A stretch of DNA of 64,000 nucleotides. It comes from Micropterus salmoides (taxonomy: Eukaryota; Chordata; Actinopteri; Centrarchiformes; Centrarchidae). Every line of letters starts with the position of its first letter. Position 1 is the first letter of the stretch. The notes beneath the pieces were generated by a model. The model saw only the letters and a list, made by a program, of their open reading frames with translations. It was not told the DNA's origin and made no database searches. The position numbers were made by a program, and so were the translations under genes. Below are positions 14,201 to 26,978 of this stretch, one piece after another. The stretch covers positions 14,491,559 to 14,555,558 of the forward strand of contig NW_024043372.1 of assembly GCF_014851395.1 (NCBI RefSeq), given 5' to 3'.

Positions 14201-16450
14201 ATACTTTCTTTTTCGTGAGCAGTAATTCCTTTAACCTTCTCTCTGAAGTGACAATTTATTTCTTTTTCATGATGTATATTTAGTCGTCAGTACATAATTG
14301 TAGTCTGCAAATGCAACAAAGAACTCACATCAGTGCCTACTAATGTTCTGTTGAGAAAGGTATGCTTTCTTACTGTCACTTTGAATGTTCAAGCACACTG
14401 ATGTGCTTTGCTTGAGACAAACCAGGCAAACTTGGATTTATTATTTCATACTTTAATGATTATCTGGCTCGCTGTATTCAACATAACTTTACTAGCCTGT
14501 CACTCCAGCCTGGAGACATGGCTGTTAAACTTGGCCTAATCCTGCCTAAGGAAGAGGGAAAAAAGGGAACACCAGGCTCGCGAAAAGATAGGCATAGAGC
14601 GGGGGGATGCCGAAGAAAAATATCTGAACTGCATTTTGCAAAAGCGCCTCTTAAGTTAAGAAAACACAGGAGTTGAGGAGAAACAGCTGTATGCACTGAA
14701 GCCTGGCATCCTGAGGATGAAAACACAGGCCGTTAATAATAAAAATAATAAGCCTACTGAGTTCCTAATAAAAGGACCCTGATGAGATAATTCAGTCAAG
14801 TGAGGGGCCCTCACTGCATCGAAGGCTGCCCTAGTCACCGCACCAGCTCCACCACCACAGAAGAAGAGAAAGGGGAAGGAATTGGCACGGACAGAAGGAT
14901 GCTGCTGGCTTCATTCTCTAATGCCACACACCAGCTCTACCACAGAAGAAGAAAGCTGGCAGGACGACCCAGTCTTACTCCACACGTGGGTATGGACTGT
15001 ACCATGTTAATGTTGGGTCAGAGCCAGCATTTGGATTCAGAGTCTGGACTGAATACTTCAGCATTTATGTGTGGGTGGTTCGTGTGCATGTTTGTGTTCC
15101 TGGCATTAATGCAGAATGCCAGGGGAACCCCAAACCACCCAGTTTTTCATCCCGTCCTTTTCCTACCTTACTCTTTTTTTGCCATTTCTGTCATCTGTCT
15201 CTCTCTCTCTCCCTCCTTCTCTCTTTCTGCCATCTGGCTTCAGTGAACAGACCTCTGACAGAAGAGCTCAGACACTTCAGTCACACTGGTCTGTGTGGTG
15301 TTAAAGGGACTCCCGCAAATCTCATTGCAAAACTCAGCAACTTCAGCAGGCATCAAACTGTAGCAGATTTCTCCTTTTTTTTAGTGACTGAAGAAATAAT
15401 TGTCAATGAATTTAATGTAAAAGGAGATAAATGGCCCTTGATGATGTTCAGGTACTGTTTAATTTGCCTTTTATGCCCCTGACTTTTTTTAGACCTTGCA
15501 TATATGTTTTCTGTGGCATGAGTGGCATGTAGCCAAGTTTACACTGATTTATAGGAAACCAGGGAGCAAGAAAAAATGAAAGAGAAGCGTATTAGAACAT
15601 AAGTCATCATCATCATCAATAACTACGGCGTCATAAAAAAGCAGCCAAACCTTTGGTGGAAGCAAAAGGGAAATCTGTTAAGAAAGATGACAGAAAAATG
15701 AGATCTGTGAGAAAAAGGAGAGAGATCAAAGACCAAAAATGGGCAGTAAACTAATACTGCCATGATTAGTCATGCTGTCGATGGCCTTTTGAAACGACCC
15801 TGCATGCCCCACACACCACCTATCCACTAGAATGTTTTTTTTATTCCTTTAAATCAAACTAAACTGCCTATTTTTTCTAAATTTATGCTTTAACTGGTCC
15901 ATCCATTGTGTGAAAACAGAGCACTAATTAATTAAATGTTTAAAGCTGGAATATTAATATTTTGTAACAGCAGGTCAAATGAAACCTATAGATAATTACC
16001 ACCTAACTATGCAGTTCATTTTAGCTCTACAGAGCTTTTCAGTGTCTGTCAGGTCATTGTTTTGGTTTTCAGGCCCACAAGAGTCAAAACTAGTCACTGG
16101 TGAACATATTGGAGCAGTTAGAAGCTAAACAGTCAGACATTTCCCTCAGAAATTGGTGGAGAGCAATACAGAGCTAAAAGGAGGAAAAAGGCAGAAGGCA
16201 GACAGAAACACAACTCCAAATGAATGCTAACGTTACTCTGTATTTGCTGGATGTGTAAATAAGCAACTGTTTGCTAACGAGTTCGCCAAATCAATTTAAA
16301 ATAGGCCTATTGTGTTGTGTAGGTACTAAACCAAGATTGTGAAGTACCAGATACAGATTCTGTCAGTATTTGTTCCCTTCAAAGTTTTTATTCATGAGAC
16401 TATCCTCACTAGAAAAACAACAATATAAGTTGTTTGTGCCGCACGTTATT
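11263..16450. other. non-coding stretch, no recognised gene
   Basis: Frames at 14800-15246 and 15069-15482 are the longest but are pyrimidine-rich and resemble no family I know. A CAT repeat lies near 15607. No tRNA, no splice-consistent exon chain and no clear transposon ends were recognised. Confidence 0.5.
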
Positions 16451-16770
16451 CCATCAATCGTCAACCGCTTATCCTGTGTACAGGGTCGCAGGGGGCTGGA
16501 GCCAATCATGGGGCAAAAGGCAGGGTACACTCTGGACAGGTCGCCAGTCCATCGCAGGGCCACACATAGACGAACAACCACTTACGCTCACACTCACACC
16601 TAAGGACAATTTAGGGTCACCAATTAACCTAGTCGACATGTCTTTGGATGGTGTCAGGAAGCCGGAGCACCCGGAGAGAACCCACGCAGACACGAGGAGA
16701 ACATGCAAACTCCACACAGAAAGGCGTGCTGTGAGGCAACAGTGCTAACCACTGCACCACCGTGCCACCT
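16451..16770 (-). mobile_element. tRNA-derived SINE with target-site duplication
   Basis: Read on the - strand it begins GGTGGCACGGTGGTGCAGTG then GTTAGCACTGTTGCCTCACA, a tRNA-like head with an A-box. The abundant fish body follows (on the + strand 'aactccacacagaaaggc', 'cgccagtccatcgcagggcc' and 'gcttatcctgtgta'). The expected B-box portion near the head is deleted. A direct repeat GCACGTTATT flanks it at 16441-16450 and 16774-16783, fitting target-primed insertion. Confidence 0.8.
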
Positions 16771-16904
16771 GCAGCACGTTATTATGACCTGTATTTACCT
16801 TTATTGTGGCAGCAACCTCTAGTGGCCATACAAAGTTATCAAAGGAGGAAGTCAGGTGAAGTATTATAAATAGGCAGATGTCATTCAGTCTAACAGCATT
16901 CGAG

Positions 16905-17105
16905 TCTCATGTGAAACTTATTTACTTTAACCCGAAACACAACGTAAAAATATTTTTTGTTGGCCAAACCTAACCAAACTGCGACCATTTAGCAACATTA
17001 ACCACGTGTTTAATGTGGTTAATGTTGCATCACGTGATGTAGTTAACGCTCATATGTGTTGTTTTGGAAGGCATGGATAAACAATGGTGATGTGCTATAC
17101 CACTA
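16905..17105. repeat. dispersed repeat, copy related to 53880-54120
   Basis: Both places share the order 'aaacctaaccaaactgcgac' or a variant, 'aacattaaccacgtgttta', and then a reverse echo 'gtggttaatgtt'. The unit holds short self-complementary stretches, as in MITEs. The superfamily was not identified. Confidence 0.4.
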
Positions 17106-17169
17106 CCAAGTAATACCCAAGCTGGTATTGCTGATACCGACGCCAATACCTTTTTACTTATCTTATTTC

Positions 17170-17439
17170 TACTTTAATGTAAATGTAAATGTAAATAACT
17201 AGTTTTATGTCTAGTTTAATGTAATGCACATGAAAAATATGCAAGCAACAAAATTAATATTATTCAAAATTTTGCCTAGCTTTTTACAGAACGCCCAATG
17301 CAATCATGAACATTTTCATAACTAATTTAATTACAACTTTTTTCCAAGTAACTGTAATGGACTACAGTTACATTTATTTTGTAATTTGTTCTGTAATTAC
17401 ATAACAAAATCACATGTAACTAGTTACTTCCCAACATTG
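17170..17439. mobile_element. non-autonomous DNA transposon (GTTACATTT family), copy 2
   Basis: It shares 'attttcataactaatttaa' and 'gactacagttacatttattt' with 10720-10800 and ends 'tagttacttcccaacattg', close to the canonical CAGTGTTGGGAAGTAACTA terminus read in reverse. It is 5' truncated relative to copy 1. Confidence 0.5.
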
Positions 17440-18326
17440 TCCGCACATCACTAATAAAAAACTTATGTTGTCATTTATTAGGTTGGAGGTATTTATGGTT
17501 CCATTCAGTATTGCATTGGTGTTTAGGTGAATTAGGTGATTTTTTTTTAGCTTAAGACATCATGAACCACCTGACAAGCAAAGTCTCTCTGAATTTGAAG
17601 CTGAAAATCCCTCTAATGGTCTCATTTTGAAACAACTTTCAAACCATAAAACTATGAAATAAACACGCTGTTAACTGAATATTTAATTCATCCCATCCCT
17701 GATGTAGAGCTGGAACTGAAATGGCATCAGTGAAGTTGAATGGCCAGTTCAGGCTCTGTCCTTGGGCCGTGTGTTGGTATTGTTCTTTTGAACACAGACT
17801 AGGGAGTTGGCCAAGGAGGAAGTAAGAAACAACATCCACCCACACACAAACTGTACACACTGTGTAAACCCACACACCAACACATACATACAAGGTGTTC
17901 TCGGATATCTGTTTCATGATGCAATGGCCACTACCCAGCTGGTTTGTAGAAGCAGGCGGGGAGAAGGTGTTAGGTAACGCTGTTTTCTGTTACTCAAGGC
18001 AATTTTGGGGACCGAGAAAAAACATGGTTGCTCATGTATGAGGAAATTCTCATTGGCACAGGTAATGTAGGTATTTGACTTTGCTGTGCACTGCCCCCCT
18101 TTTGTCTGTCAAGCATTCTGTTCTGGCATGGCACGTATGCAGTTAATAATGATAACCAGGGGAAAATTTAACACTTGAAATGTTTAGTTATGTATATTTA
18201 TAGGTTTATCATTTCTTGCAAGTGACCATTGATTTTGCCAGATAAAATGAAAACTGTTGCTGGCAGATTTAATTAGCTGTAGCTAGCAAGCTAATTAAGC
18301 TAGCATTAGCTCCATGAGTTGGTTTA
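17440..18326. other. non-coding spacer, no recognised gene
   Basis: Nothing protein-like or structural was recognised apart from tandem-like 'ttagctagcaagctaatt' wording near 18270-18310. Confidence 0.5.
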
Positions 18327-20255
18327 AAGGTTAAGTGTGTAAGTTTTAGAGACTTCTAAAGGTGAAGGTTGCAAATTGCAACAAATTTCTCACTCACCGC
18401 TCCTCACCACTACATCTTGGGAGGGTTGGCTCATCTTGACTAACATACCAAAGTAAATCAAGAACATCTCAAAAACTATCACATCTAGTGCAAGTATGAG
18501 CAATGGCAGATAACATGGAAAATGTAAGCCTCACTGTTTCTGTACCACAGTCCATTATAAACCACATAATACATGATGCTTACAAAGGCATTGTCAGGTG
18601 AGGATCAAGGCTCCTCTTCACTTTGTTCAATTAGATCAGCAATATGCAAACCTTACCAAAATGTCTTTTTTAATTTTTTTCATCATACAATAGAAACATA
18701 AAGTAGTCTAATAGCCATAATTTTAGCTTGTGGTAAAATGGTGCAACGTTTTTAATGGGCATATACCCTGTTAATTATCAAATTACACATTTGTGTGCAC
18801 AGCAGTGAAACTATAGCATACAAAACCAGGGGTGTACTGAGACTAAAATTCAGCCTTTGAGAAGGAGAGGTCTTTAATGTGAACACCCGTTCGGGGGCAG
18901 AGAAAGATTTTTTGCAGTTATTTTAATACATTATATTCGTATATATATATCGTATTTTTGTTGTATACCGTGAATCAGATTAAGTTGAAGACCTTCAAGA
19001 AACTTTAGGATGACACCTACCTTCTTAGTCTGTATAAGCAAGGTACCACTGCACAGAATAAGAACAGGTCAGGCAAGTCTGAGTCAGTCAGAGTGCTAAA
19101 ATACTTAAATCAGGGTTCGAGTTATAATCTGAGCTTCATGGGGGTCTCTAATATGGGCTACTACCTAACGTTACCGGGGGGCGTGGGTGTAGAGAGAGAG
19201 AGAGAGATCATTGCTTATAACGTGATTCAACATTTCCCTCTCTCACACACACGCCAACGCACAAACACACACACACAGCAGTCCACTACTTGCCCCAGAT
19301 GTCTGTGATATTGCAACAGGGTGTAGCTCTACTCACACTAGGCAATCCGTTAAGTTTCAATCACCTGAAAAATGCCAAGGAGAGACCGCAATTCCACCCT
19401 TTATGGTAATATGAAAGTGTTATTATTTTGCGCACTGCTTGTCGCTGGCACACAGTAGCAAGCATATTCATAGTGCTGTACTAATTGGAGGATGCATCAA
19501 AAAGCCAATAATACTAAACAAATAAGCTGCAGTCAATACAGAGTACTAAAGTAGGCTACAATACAACTGAGTTCATTTTCACGGGTCGCGGCTTCATCCT
19601 GTTCAGCCAAAACTGTGCGCACCATAGCATGGTGGAGAAGTGCAGCCATCCTGTCAGTCATGTGATGCGCAGCGTAGTTCATTAGGAAAGTGTGTTCATT
19701 TAAGTCTGTTTATCTTGTTTAATGTAAATAATAGTACGTACTAATGCCAAATAAAAAATACAATGACAAAGACATTATTTGTGATTCAAAATAATGGTTG
19801 TTGATAAATGAATTAGAGACCCCCACAGATGCATGATTTTACCGCTTCCATGGGAGCTCAGACCATCCTTATGGGAGCTGTGCTCCCACGTAACTCGAAC
19901 CCTGACTTAAATATAATTCAAAACTACAATGCAGTCCCATAAAAATAGAACTGTGTGTGTATGTCCATATACAGCATCTATACTGCTGGAATTATACAAC
20001 AATAAGAAGAAGAACGTAGAGAGGAAATGTGCTCTGTAGCGACGTTTGCCCGTTTTGACTAAACATGGCAATGAAACATAGCAACCTCCATGTAAGGGGG
20101 ACCCATAGTTATGTTGATAGAAATGGCTCATTCTAAGGTAATAGAGACATAACGGTTCATTATGTAAGTTCTTTATACACCACTGAAAACATAGCTATTG
20201 ATCTTACATTGCATTTCAGTCAATAAATCCTCAGAAATATTACACACTGAACCTT
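18327..20255. mobile_element. MITE family A, copy 1 (interrupted by a hAT-like insertion)
   Basis: The terminal inverted repeats are AAGGTTAAGTGTGTAAGTTT at the left and AAGGTTCAGTGTGTAATATT on the opposite strand at the right. Both ends are flanked by TA. The interior matches copy 2 at 24984-26978, for example 'cagataacatggaaaatgta' and the last 130 bp. Without the inserted 794-bp element and its duplicated 8 bp it would be about 1.13 kb. No transposase frame is present. The TA flank suggests a Tc1/mariner-type TSD but is too short to be decisive. Confidence 0.75.
19111..19904. mobile_element. non-autonomous hAT-like element with exact 8-bp TSD
   Basis: It is bounded by 14-bp inverted repeats CAGGGTTCGAGTTA and flanked by the exact 8-bp direct repeat ACTTAAAT (19103-19110 and 19905-19912). 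An 8-bp duplication with a CAGGG-type terminus is diagnostic of the hAT superfamily. The 794-bp body contains a GA run and CA-rich tracts but no transposase. It sits inside MITE family A copy 1 and is therefore younger. Confidence 0.88.
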
Positions 20256-21181
20256 TAAAATGCTGTCTCCGACTGACCTTTTATATGTTTCCAGCTCATT
20301 TCTATTAAAGTAAGAATCCTGCCAATTTGGGTCGTTATTGCACTTTATGGCTACGTACATGATATCGTACTAAAAGACTGAGGATAAAGTCCGCATCCTC
20401 ATCCAATCAAAACAACGACTAATGATAGCAAGAAGCTTCCACACAGTAGGAAAATAGGATGTGCTAGTCATGACTCAACCTTGGGATTTTGTTTTTTCTA
20501 GAGGTCAAAAGAAACCCCCACCCCCCACCCCACTCCAACATCTTTGAATGCAGAGAATCGCTCTTACTACAGTCCCATGCACATTGTTTTGGCAGAAATC
20601 CAAAGCTTGTTAGACCTGCGGTGACAATTACTGTTGCTAGATGATTGGACAGTCACTGTCTGAATGGTCTATTTTGCATGATCCATCAAAATCAGAGCTG
20701 TGTGAAATATAGCAACCCTTCCATATTTATTGTTTATCAAGTTGATAACCTAATTGTTATTTTCACATGAAAGACTGGCTATCAGTACACATTAGTGCAA
20801 CACATATTTCTCCATGGCCCCAATACATAATGAGCATGTGGTGTTTTTTCTATGTATAAAAACACATCCTCAAGCTCTGTGTGTTTTGTCTGATAGCCTG
20901 ACCACAATGTGTGATGTCAGCGTTTGGAGAGCTTAGACTGGAAACCTGCCTTTCCGTCCTCCATGCTTCTTCATCCACTTTCCCCCTTCCGCTTATACGA
21001 TTCATGTGTTGCTGATTACCCCCAAGTCCAGGTCTGGACCCAGAGCTTCCACCTTTCTTACTTGGTTTGAAGCAGCCGGGCCACTAAAATTCCACTTTAA
21101 AGTACCCTGCACCCGCATGTGTTTGCACAGGTACGGGATTTTTGTGGTACAGGTACTGTTTGCAAACATACAGTACCCCCA

Positions 21182-21227
<46 letters not shown>

Positions 21228-24200
21228 CCTAGGGTCCTTTTGATTGACAGTGCCCACTCCTGCAAGGGATTATGGTGGAAAACGGGGGTGGAGGGGATGG
21301 GGGTCCCGGGGAGGGGTGAAGGGGTTTGAGGCCAGGGCGAGGGAGAGTGAGAGAGAGGGCTGAGGATTAGGCCCACTGAGCTTCATTAACCTGAATGTTT
21401 ACACAAGCTGATCTCTCGCAATGAGACCCTTTTCCTTCCCACAAGTGTCCCCTTCAAGAATCTGCTGCCCCAGCCACCATCCCCTCAGTCCCAGTGAAGC
21501 AGTGAAGCACCGTCCACAGCCAGTAAGTCAGGCATACAGCCAAGCCTGATAAGAGCCAGGATTGGGGACAGTGTAGTTATTTTTCTGCAGTTGTGAAGTA
21601 ATGATCATCAGTTGACTCAAGTTTGTATGTGTAGATGTGTTAATTCAGATGGAAGGTAGTTATAATTTCTGATTCTGGCAATGTTTCCATACAGTTTTAC
21701 ACAGAATGGTGGGGTTTCCGAAAAGTCTATGGTTGTTACTCTATGCAGAAAAAAACAAAGTCTGGAAATGAAAGAGGCTGGAGGAAGCCAATCTGCTTGT
21801 ATTTTAAATGGCCCCTATCAGCCTGTTGCCTTTCCAAAGCTAACACTGGTAATATACTGTATTCAACATTAATTTTTAATGGTAAGTAAAAATAACTGAA
21901 GGGCACATGTGACCTGTGGAGATCTGCTACTTAATAATGTTAAATGAATATAAAATGAAGCTATTATTATTATGAAGCTGTTTTTTGCTACTGTAAAGAA
22001 ACTGAGTAAATTTCCAATTTTGTTGGATCCCTTCTGTGGTTTCCATAATTTATGAGTTTAGCTAAGTGCAGACACTTTTGACAAAGCAGTTCATGTGTTT
22101 CCATAGCAGAAGAACTCACAGCTAATTCTATAATGCATTACAACATAATGTAAAACAAAAATACAAAGGGGGTAAAGAGCCATTAAATTACTGCCAATCA
22201 CAAGGCAGACTTCAAACACACCAACTTGTGCTTTTGTTGCTACTCTCCAAGGACCCATTGAGCCGTCCAGAGTTGGGCCTGAGCTCTAAGGACAACACTG
22301 GGGGCTATTTGCTTCTCAGATTAAAGAGGCTGAGCAAGACAGCCAGCTGAAAGCAGCAACAGTAGGAAGAGAGGCTCCGGGTTTCTCCCCTAAAGAGCAG
22401 TTAGCAGAAAAGGACTGCCCGTATTGTTTAGCATCTCCGTAAAAAGGGTGTTTTCTCTCGGCACTGAGGTGGAAAAGTAAATTAGCGTTCACTCTGTGCC
22501 TGGCTCCAGCATCGACAAGCTAAGAATGGTGTGTTGACAGTCACATGACTGCTCTCTTCAAAGAGCTGTAACTAAAGGGACATGGCTCATGCTAAAGTAA
22601 ACAGAAAGAGGTCTAGAGCTCTTAGTTAGACAGGCAGGCTGTGGCATGTATTTCAAAATCGACATCACATCAAATGGACAGGCAGATCACTTGGAAGTTG
22701 TTCTGCTAGAGACACTTCTTTGGCGGCATCTGCCATGTGGGTCTAATTTTTCACCTTGAATGATTGTGAATACTGTGGAGGGTCAATATAGGTCCGTGCC
22801 TGCTTGACAAAACGCTGAGTCGAGAGACAGAAAAGGAAAGGGAGAGAAAGCTTGGGGAGGAGAGAAAAAGACAGAAAGACCGACAGAGAGCCGACAAGAG
22901 TGCCAAATCACGACGGCTGAGGACCAGCCGTCTACACAATCTCAGACAGGAAAGGGAATGTGGGGGGAAAAGAAATGGAGAATGAGCGATTGGAGAAAGG
23001 TCTGCAGTGAGGAAAAGAGAGAAATCGTTATTGGAGACATCTGGCTTTGATTAAGAGGGGCAGTGTGGACAAGCCAGCCTTTGCCGCTTGTTTTGACTGG
23101 GCTTTTCAGGGGAAGTTGATGTTGTTTGTTTTTGAATGGCAAGTGGCTTGTTAATTGATGAACACGAGCCATGGACACAATGACAGAGCAGATCTTTTTA
23201 GCATTTTAGTAGCAGTGGTGGTTCAACTATTTATGTGTAGTTTGTGCATCTGAACGTACAAGCCCACTATGTATTTGTCGGAATGGGTGATGACTGCAGG
23301 GGAAGCTGGAACATATACAAAACATAAATTTTTCCTCAAAATGCCAAACGTTTCTTCAGTCTTGCTCTTTGATGTAACGACATGAGCTATATTTGTTAAC
23401 AATCCTTTTTCCAGTCTCTTAGAAGCTCAAAAAACCACTGGAATTCAGGGAGTTGGTGGTAATGAATAATAGAAACTAAACTGGGTTTGCATTATAGAAA
23501 AATAGAAAAGAATTGAACTGAAGAGATTAAAACAAACAAGGCAAAAAACAAAAAGCATGCAGAATAGACTAACAGACAAGATCAGACTACACATGACTAG
23601 ATGTATAGAGTAAAACACAATAGAATTATACCAAAAATCCTTGTTTGATGACTGTAAAACATCTGCGTTTCTGGAGAGAAACAGAGAAAATATGTGGTAT
23701 TGGTAGACTTGATCGTCGTTCCAATCTCAAGATGAGAGCAAAACCTTTTAAACACCCATACAGCAAAACTGGGATTCAGACCTCCTTTCTGTGACTTCTT
23801 TGCAGACATATTGAGTGCGAGAGGAACCTCATGGCACAGGGTCCTGCACCGCTGAATATGAATAAACCATCAAGTGCAGAGACTCGAGCCAAGCCAAACT
23901 CAGCACGCAGGCATCACAGCAGAACAGTGCAGGACGCCCTGGAGCTCTTACTGGCAAGCACAGACAAACTCGACCAACCCCCCCCCCCTACCTCGCTGTA
24001 AACCCCCATTCCCAAAGTCAATTGCCCATCAAAAAAAGATAATGACTTGAAGAAAAATAATTCTGCAGTGATTTTTTTTCCCCCTGCTCTCTGATTTTCA
24101 ATTATCGTTAGGGTGAGAAGACACGCAATCAAGATACTGTAGGTCCGAGTGAATGGGAATTCAAGGGAATACTGGTGAGGCCAGTGGTGTTTTGAAGAGT

Positions 24201-24983
24201 CTGAGATGTGAAATTGGAGAGTTAGGCTGCTTGTTCTCTGAGGGCTCTGAGGTTGTGATGATGATTGGAAGCGATGTCTGTATGGTAGCTGCTGCTTCTG
24301 CTTCAAGGGCAGCTGCATAAATGACAGCGGAGCTTGAACCTTGGTCTCTGGCACAGTTAGGCAAACTTAAACCCAAAAGGGTGTGAAGGATTGCAGAATG
24401 ATTAAGAGTGGCGTTTATTAGCCAAAGCTGTCTTAAGGGCAACCAGGTAAAACTGCTACTTTAGCGGTGCATCAGACCAAGCTGGACTGGCTGGGATGGG
24501 ACAAAACTCACTGAACACTTCTCTTAGTTTCTGACAAATATTTGACTGAACTATTTTTTCATAACAATAACATTAACAGAAATTTTTTTGAGAGGGTATT
24601 TTTGCAAATGCATCAGTTGAAATTTAAAATACATTGCACATTTGCCAGTTATATTTTAAGATAACCTTTAAGATAATAGTGGCACTTTATGCCAAGGTAT
24701 ACCACGCCAGTCTGGTAACAGTAAGCAATTGCTGTCACAATTTATAGATCTGTTGATTTTTATCATATTGTAAATAATAATTTAACTTTAACAACAATTT
24801 TGTATTAACATCAGAAGAGCTGATTCCTAAAATACTAGAGTATTTTTTATTTTGTGTAAATTAATGTGTTAATTCAGAGGCTATTACACAGACTACTTTT
24901 ACTTCATAACTTTTACTGACTCTAACAAGTATATCTAATTGTAACACCATACTTTTATTGTATTACACAAATCATATGTTATT
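20256..24983. other. non-coding stretch with a CA microsatellite, no recognised gene
   Basis: Frames at 21002-21376 and 21006-21329 span the CA repeat and are not genes. Frames at 23914-24442 on the - strand resemble no family I know. Stretches at 22200-22700 look like unique sequence and could be regulatory, but nothing can be named. Confidence 0.5.
21184..21226. repeat. (CA)n microsatellite
   Basis: About 21 uninterrupted CA units. Confidence 0.97.
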
Positions 24984-25464
24984 TAAAAGATTTAATGTCA
25001 TCTAGTGGCGAGGGTTGGTAATTGCAACTATCTATCCAGTCTACCACTGGCCCCCTAACCTTTCAAAGAGCGTAGAACAGCTTCAGTGGCTGACAACAGC
25101 ACAAAAGGTGTCTCTTCTGAGACAGCAGAGAGTGACCAGTCAAGAAATGAGGGATCTTTAGGTATATTTATTAAGAAATTATATTTACTTAATTATTCAG
25201 TAAAACCATATATTGTGACTTGGCCACTGACAGATAACATGAAAAATGTAAGCCAAGGGTGTAATCCACAGTCCATTGTAAACCACACATTAGATAAAGT
25301 TTATACAAATATTGACAAGAGAAACACATTAATTCTCTCTGTGATTATGGACCCTGCCAAAACTGCCTGCCAACAATAATATTTGGCCCGCTGCTAGATC
25401 ATGGTGCTTTGATAGCGCCAAAGAATATAAATAAATAAATACTTTGATAGCAGTGCTGATATAT

Positions 25465-25922
25465 GCCATTTTTCCATTACCAGTACCAGCTCGACCTCGA
25501 CTCTACTCGACTGGGTTTAGCTGTGCTCCGTTTTCTCCGTTGCAGAGAGTCCCCAGAGATAGTACCCCTCAATGTAGCTGGTTGTCATAGCGATGCCACA
25601 CAAATCTACACAGTTGATTGCTCACCTCGAAAATTCTCAGAAGTGGATTTAGTGATGAAATCACGTGTGAAAATTGTAAAATCTAAAATTTTCTGTTGCT
25701 GGCCTCTGTCTGGCACGCGCAATGATGATGAAGTGAATAGTGACGATTCTCTCTGACCAATCAATAGTCTGCTGTGTTTTCACATTTTAGTATCGCCTCA
25801 GCTCGCTTGGAACCTCAACGGAGGTGATACAAAAAAAAGTACCTGAAAGCAGGTACAGGTACAACTTTTCCACAATGGAAAACAAAAAAAGGCGAGTAGA
25901 GTTGAGGCGAGTTGAGTCGAAC
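25465..25922. mobile_element. MITE family B (CTCGACTC ends), copy 1
   Basis: The left end reads 'cagctcgacctcgactctac' and the right end, on the opposite strand, 'gttcgactcaactcgcctca'. The two form imperfect terminal inverted repeats that include 'ttttccatt' and 'ttttccattg'. Related copies lie at 37751-38396 (inverted) and, internally only, at 50640-50760. Confidence 0.65.
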
Positions 25923-26480
25923 CTTCACAGAGTGTGTGCCTAAACCTAAGTTATTGATTATATGCATCTCGACCGGTTAACCCTACAGCTGTGCATATTG
26001 GCCTCACGGCCAACGTGCTAGCAGACAGGGTTAACCTCCTTCGTGTTGCTGTGCATTACCACCACCAGCACTCTACTGGATGGCGCTGTCGCAAAAGAAC
26101 TACGGTCCTAGGATTGTGGGGGTCCTGAAACCGCAGTGTCCAGTACTGCAGCTACATAATATTGGGAAAAGGGGCTATAGATCTCAGTCATGATAGCAAC
26201 AGTTACTCACATAATCACTTCTTCTTTAGTGATTTTGCCAACAAAATAAAAGCGTGAGAAGCTTGTTTACTACAATGCAGTATTGGAGTTGAACTGAGCT
26301 TTTACTTTGAAAAATTCTGAATGACATTAAAAGAGTCTGACACACCTCTGAAAGAGCCGTCAGAAAACGTGATTCCCCTAAATGTCCTCTACCTGGAGAT
26401 ACTGGGGAATTGCAAAAGCTTCTGTAGGTTGATGGATGTGGATCAAACACCGAAACAAAAGCAGTGCAGCACATGCCGTG

Positions 26481-26520
26481 ATAACACATGATATTGACTC
26501 ATGTCAATATCATGTGTTAT
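26481..26520. repeat. perfect palindrome: 18-bp stem, 4-nt loop
   Basis: ATAACACATGATATTGAC (26481-26498), loop TCAT, then the exact reverse complement (26503-26520). It lies within the rearranged MITE family A copy 2. Confidence 0.95.
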
Positions 26521-26978
26521 ATTCTCAACCACCATCTAATGGTTGAAAATATTGCTCTGATGCAAAACTTATTTGCAGACCCCTGCAGTATATTATTACT
26601 ACTTCTTCTTCTTCTAACGTACGTATGGAACATAATGATAAGTGTCTGCACTGCCTGAGTTCTACCAGAAGTAGAACAAGAAGAACATAGTGACCAAACG
26701 CGCTTTGTATCGCTGGTTGTCTGTTTTCAGCTACCGTAGAAACTTGTTGATACAACGTGGCGACGTCCATGTACCCAATCGGATCAAACACCGAAACAAA
26801 AATATTGCAGCTCACCCAGACGTCCATGCGGTTGTGTAGATATAAATGGCTCATTCTAAGGTAATAAAAACATAATGGTTTATTATGTAAGGTCTTTACA
26901 CACCACTGAAAACATAGTTATGTATCTTAAATTGCATTTCTGTCGATAGATCCTCAGAAATATTACACACTGAACCTT

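Larger units (their letters stand above)
24984..26978. mobile_element. MITE family A, copy 2 (interrupted and rearranged)
   Basis: The right end is AAGGTTCAGTGTGTAATATT on the opposite strand, as in copy 1. The left inverted repeat is eroded, but 'tgtcatctagtggcgagggt' and 'cagataacatgaaaaatgta' align with copy 1. It contains a MITE family B copy at 25465-25922, a local direct repeat 'ggatcaaacaccgaaacaaaa' type at about 26442 and 26783, and a perfect palindrome at 26481-26520. Confidence 0.65.

Noticed and set aside
14800..15482. Overlapping + strand frames of 148 and 137 codons
   Set aside because: They contain pyrimidine-rich low-complexity peptide, show no known domain, no plausible splice partners and overlapping frames. 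Likely chance.
21002..21376. Frames of over 100 codons on both strands
   Set aside because: Both run through the CA microsatellite, which has no stops in most frames. Artefact of the repeat.
23914..24442. - strand frames of 146 and 93 codons
   Set aside because: Composition is Ser/Gln/Leu-rich and matches no family I recognise, and no exon chain is visible. Not supported as a gene.
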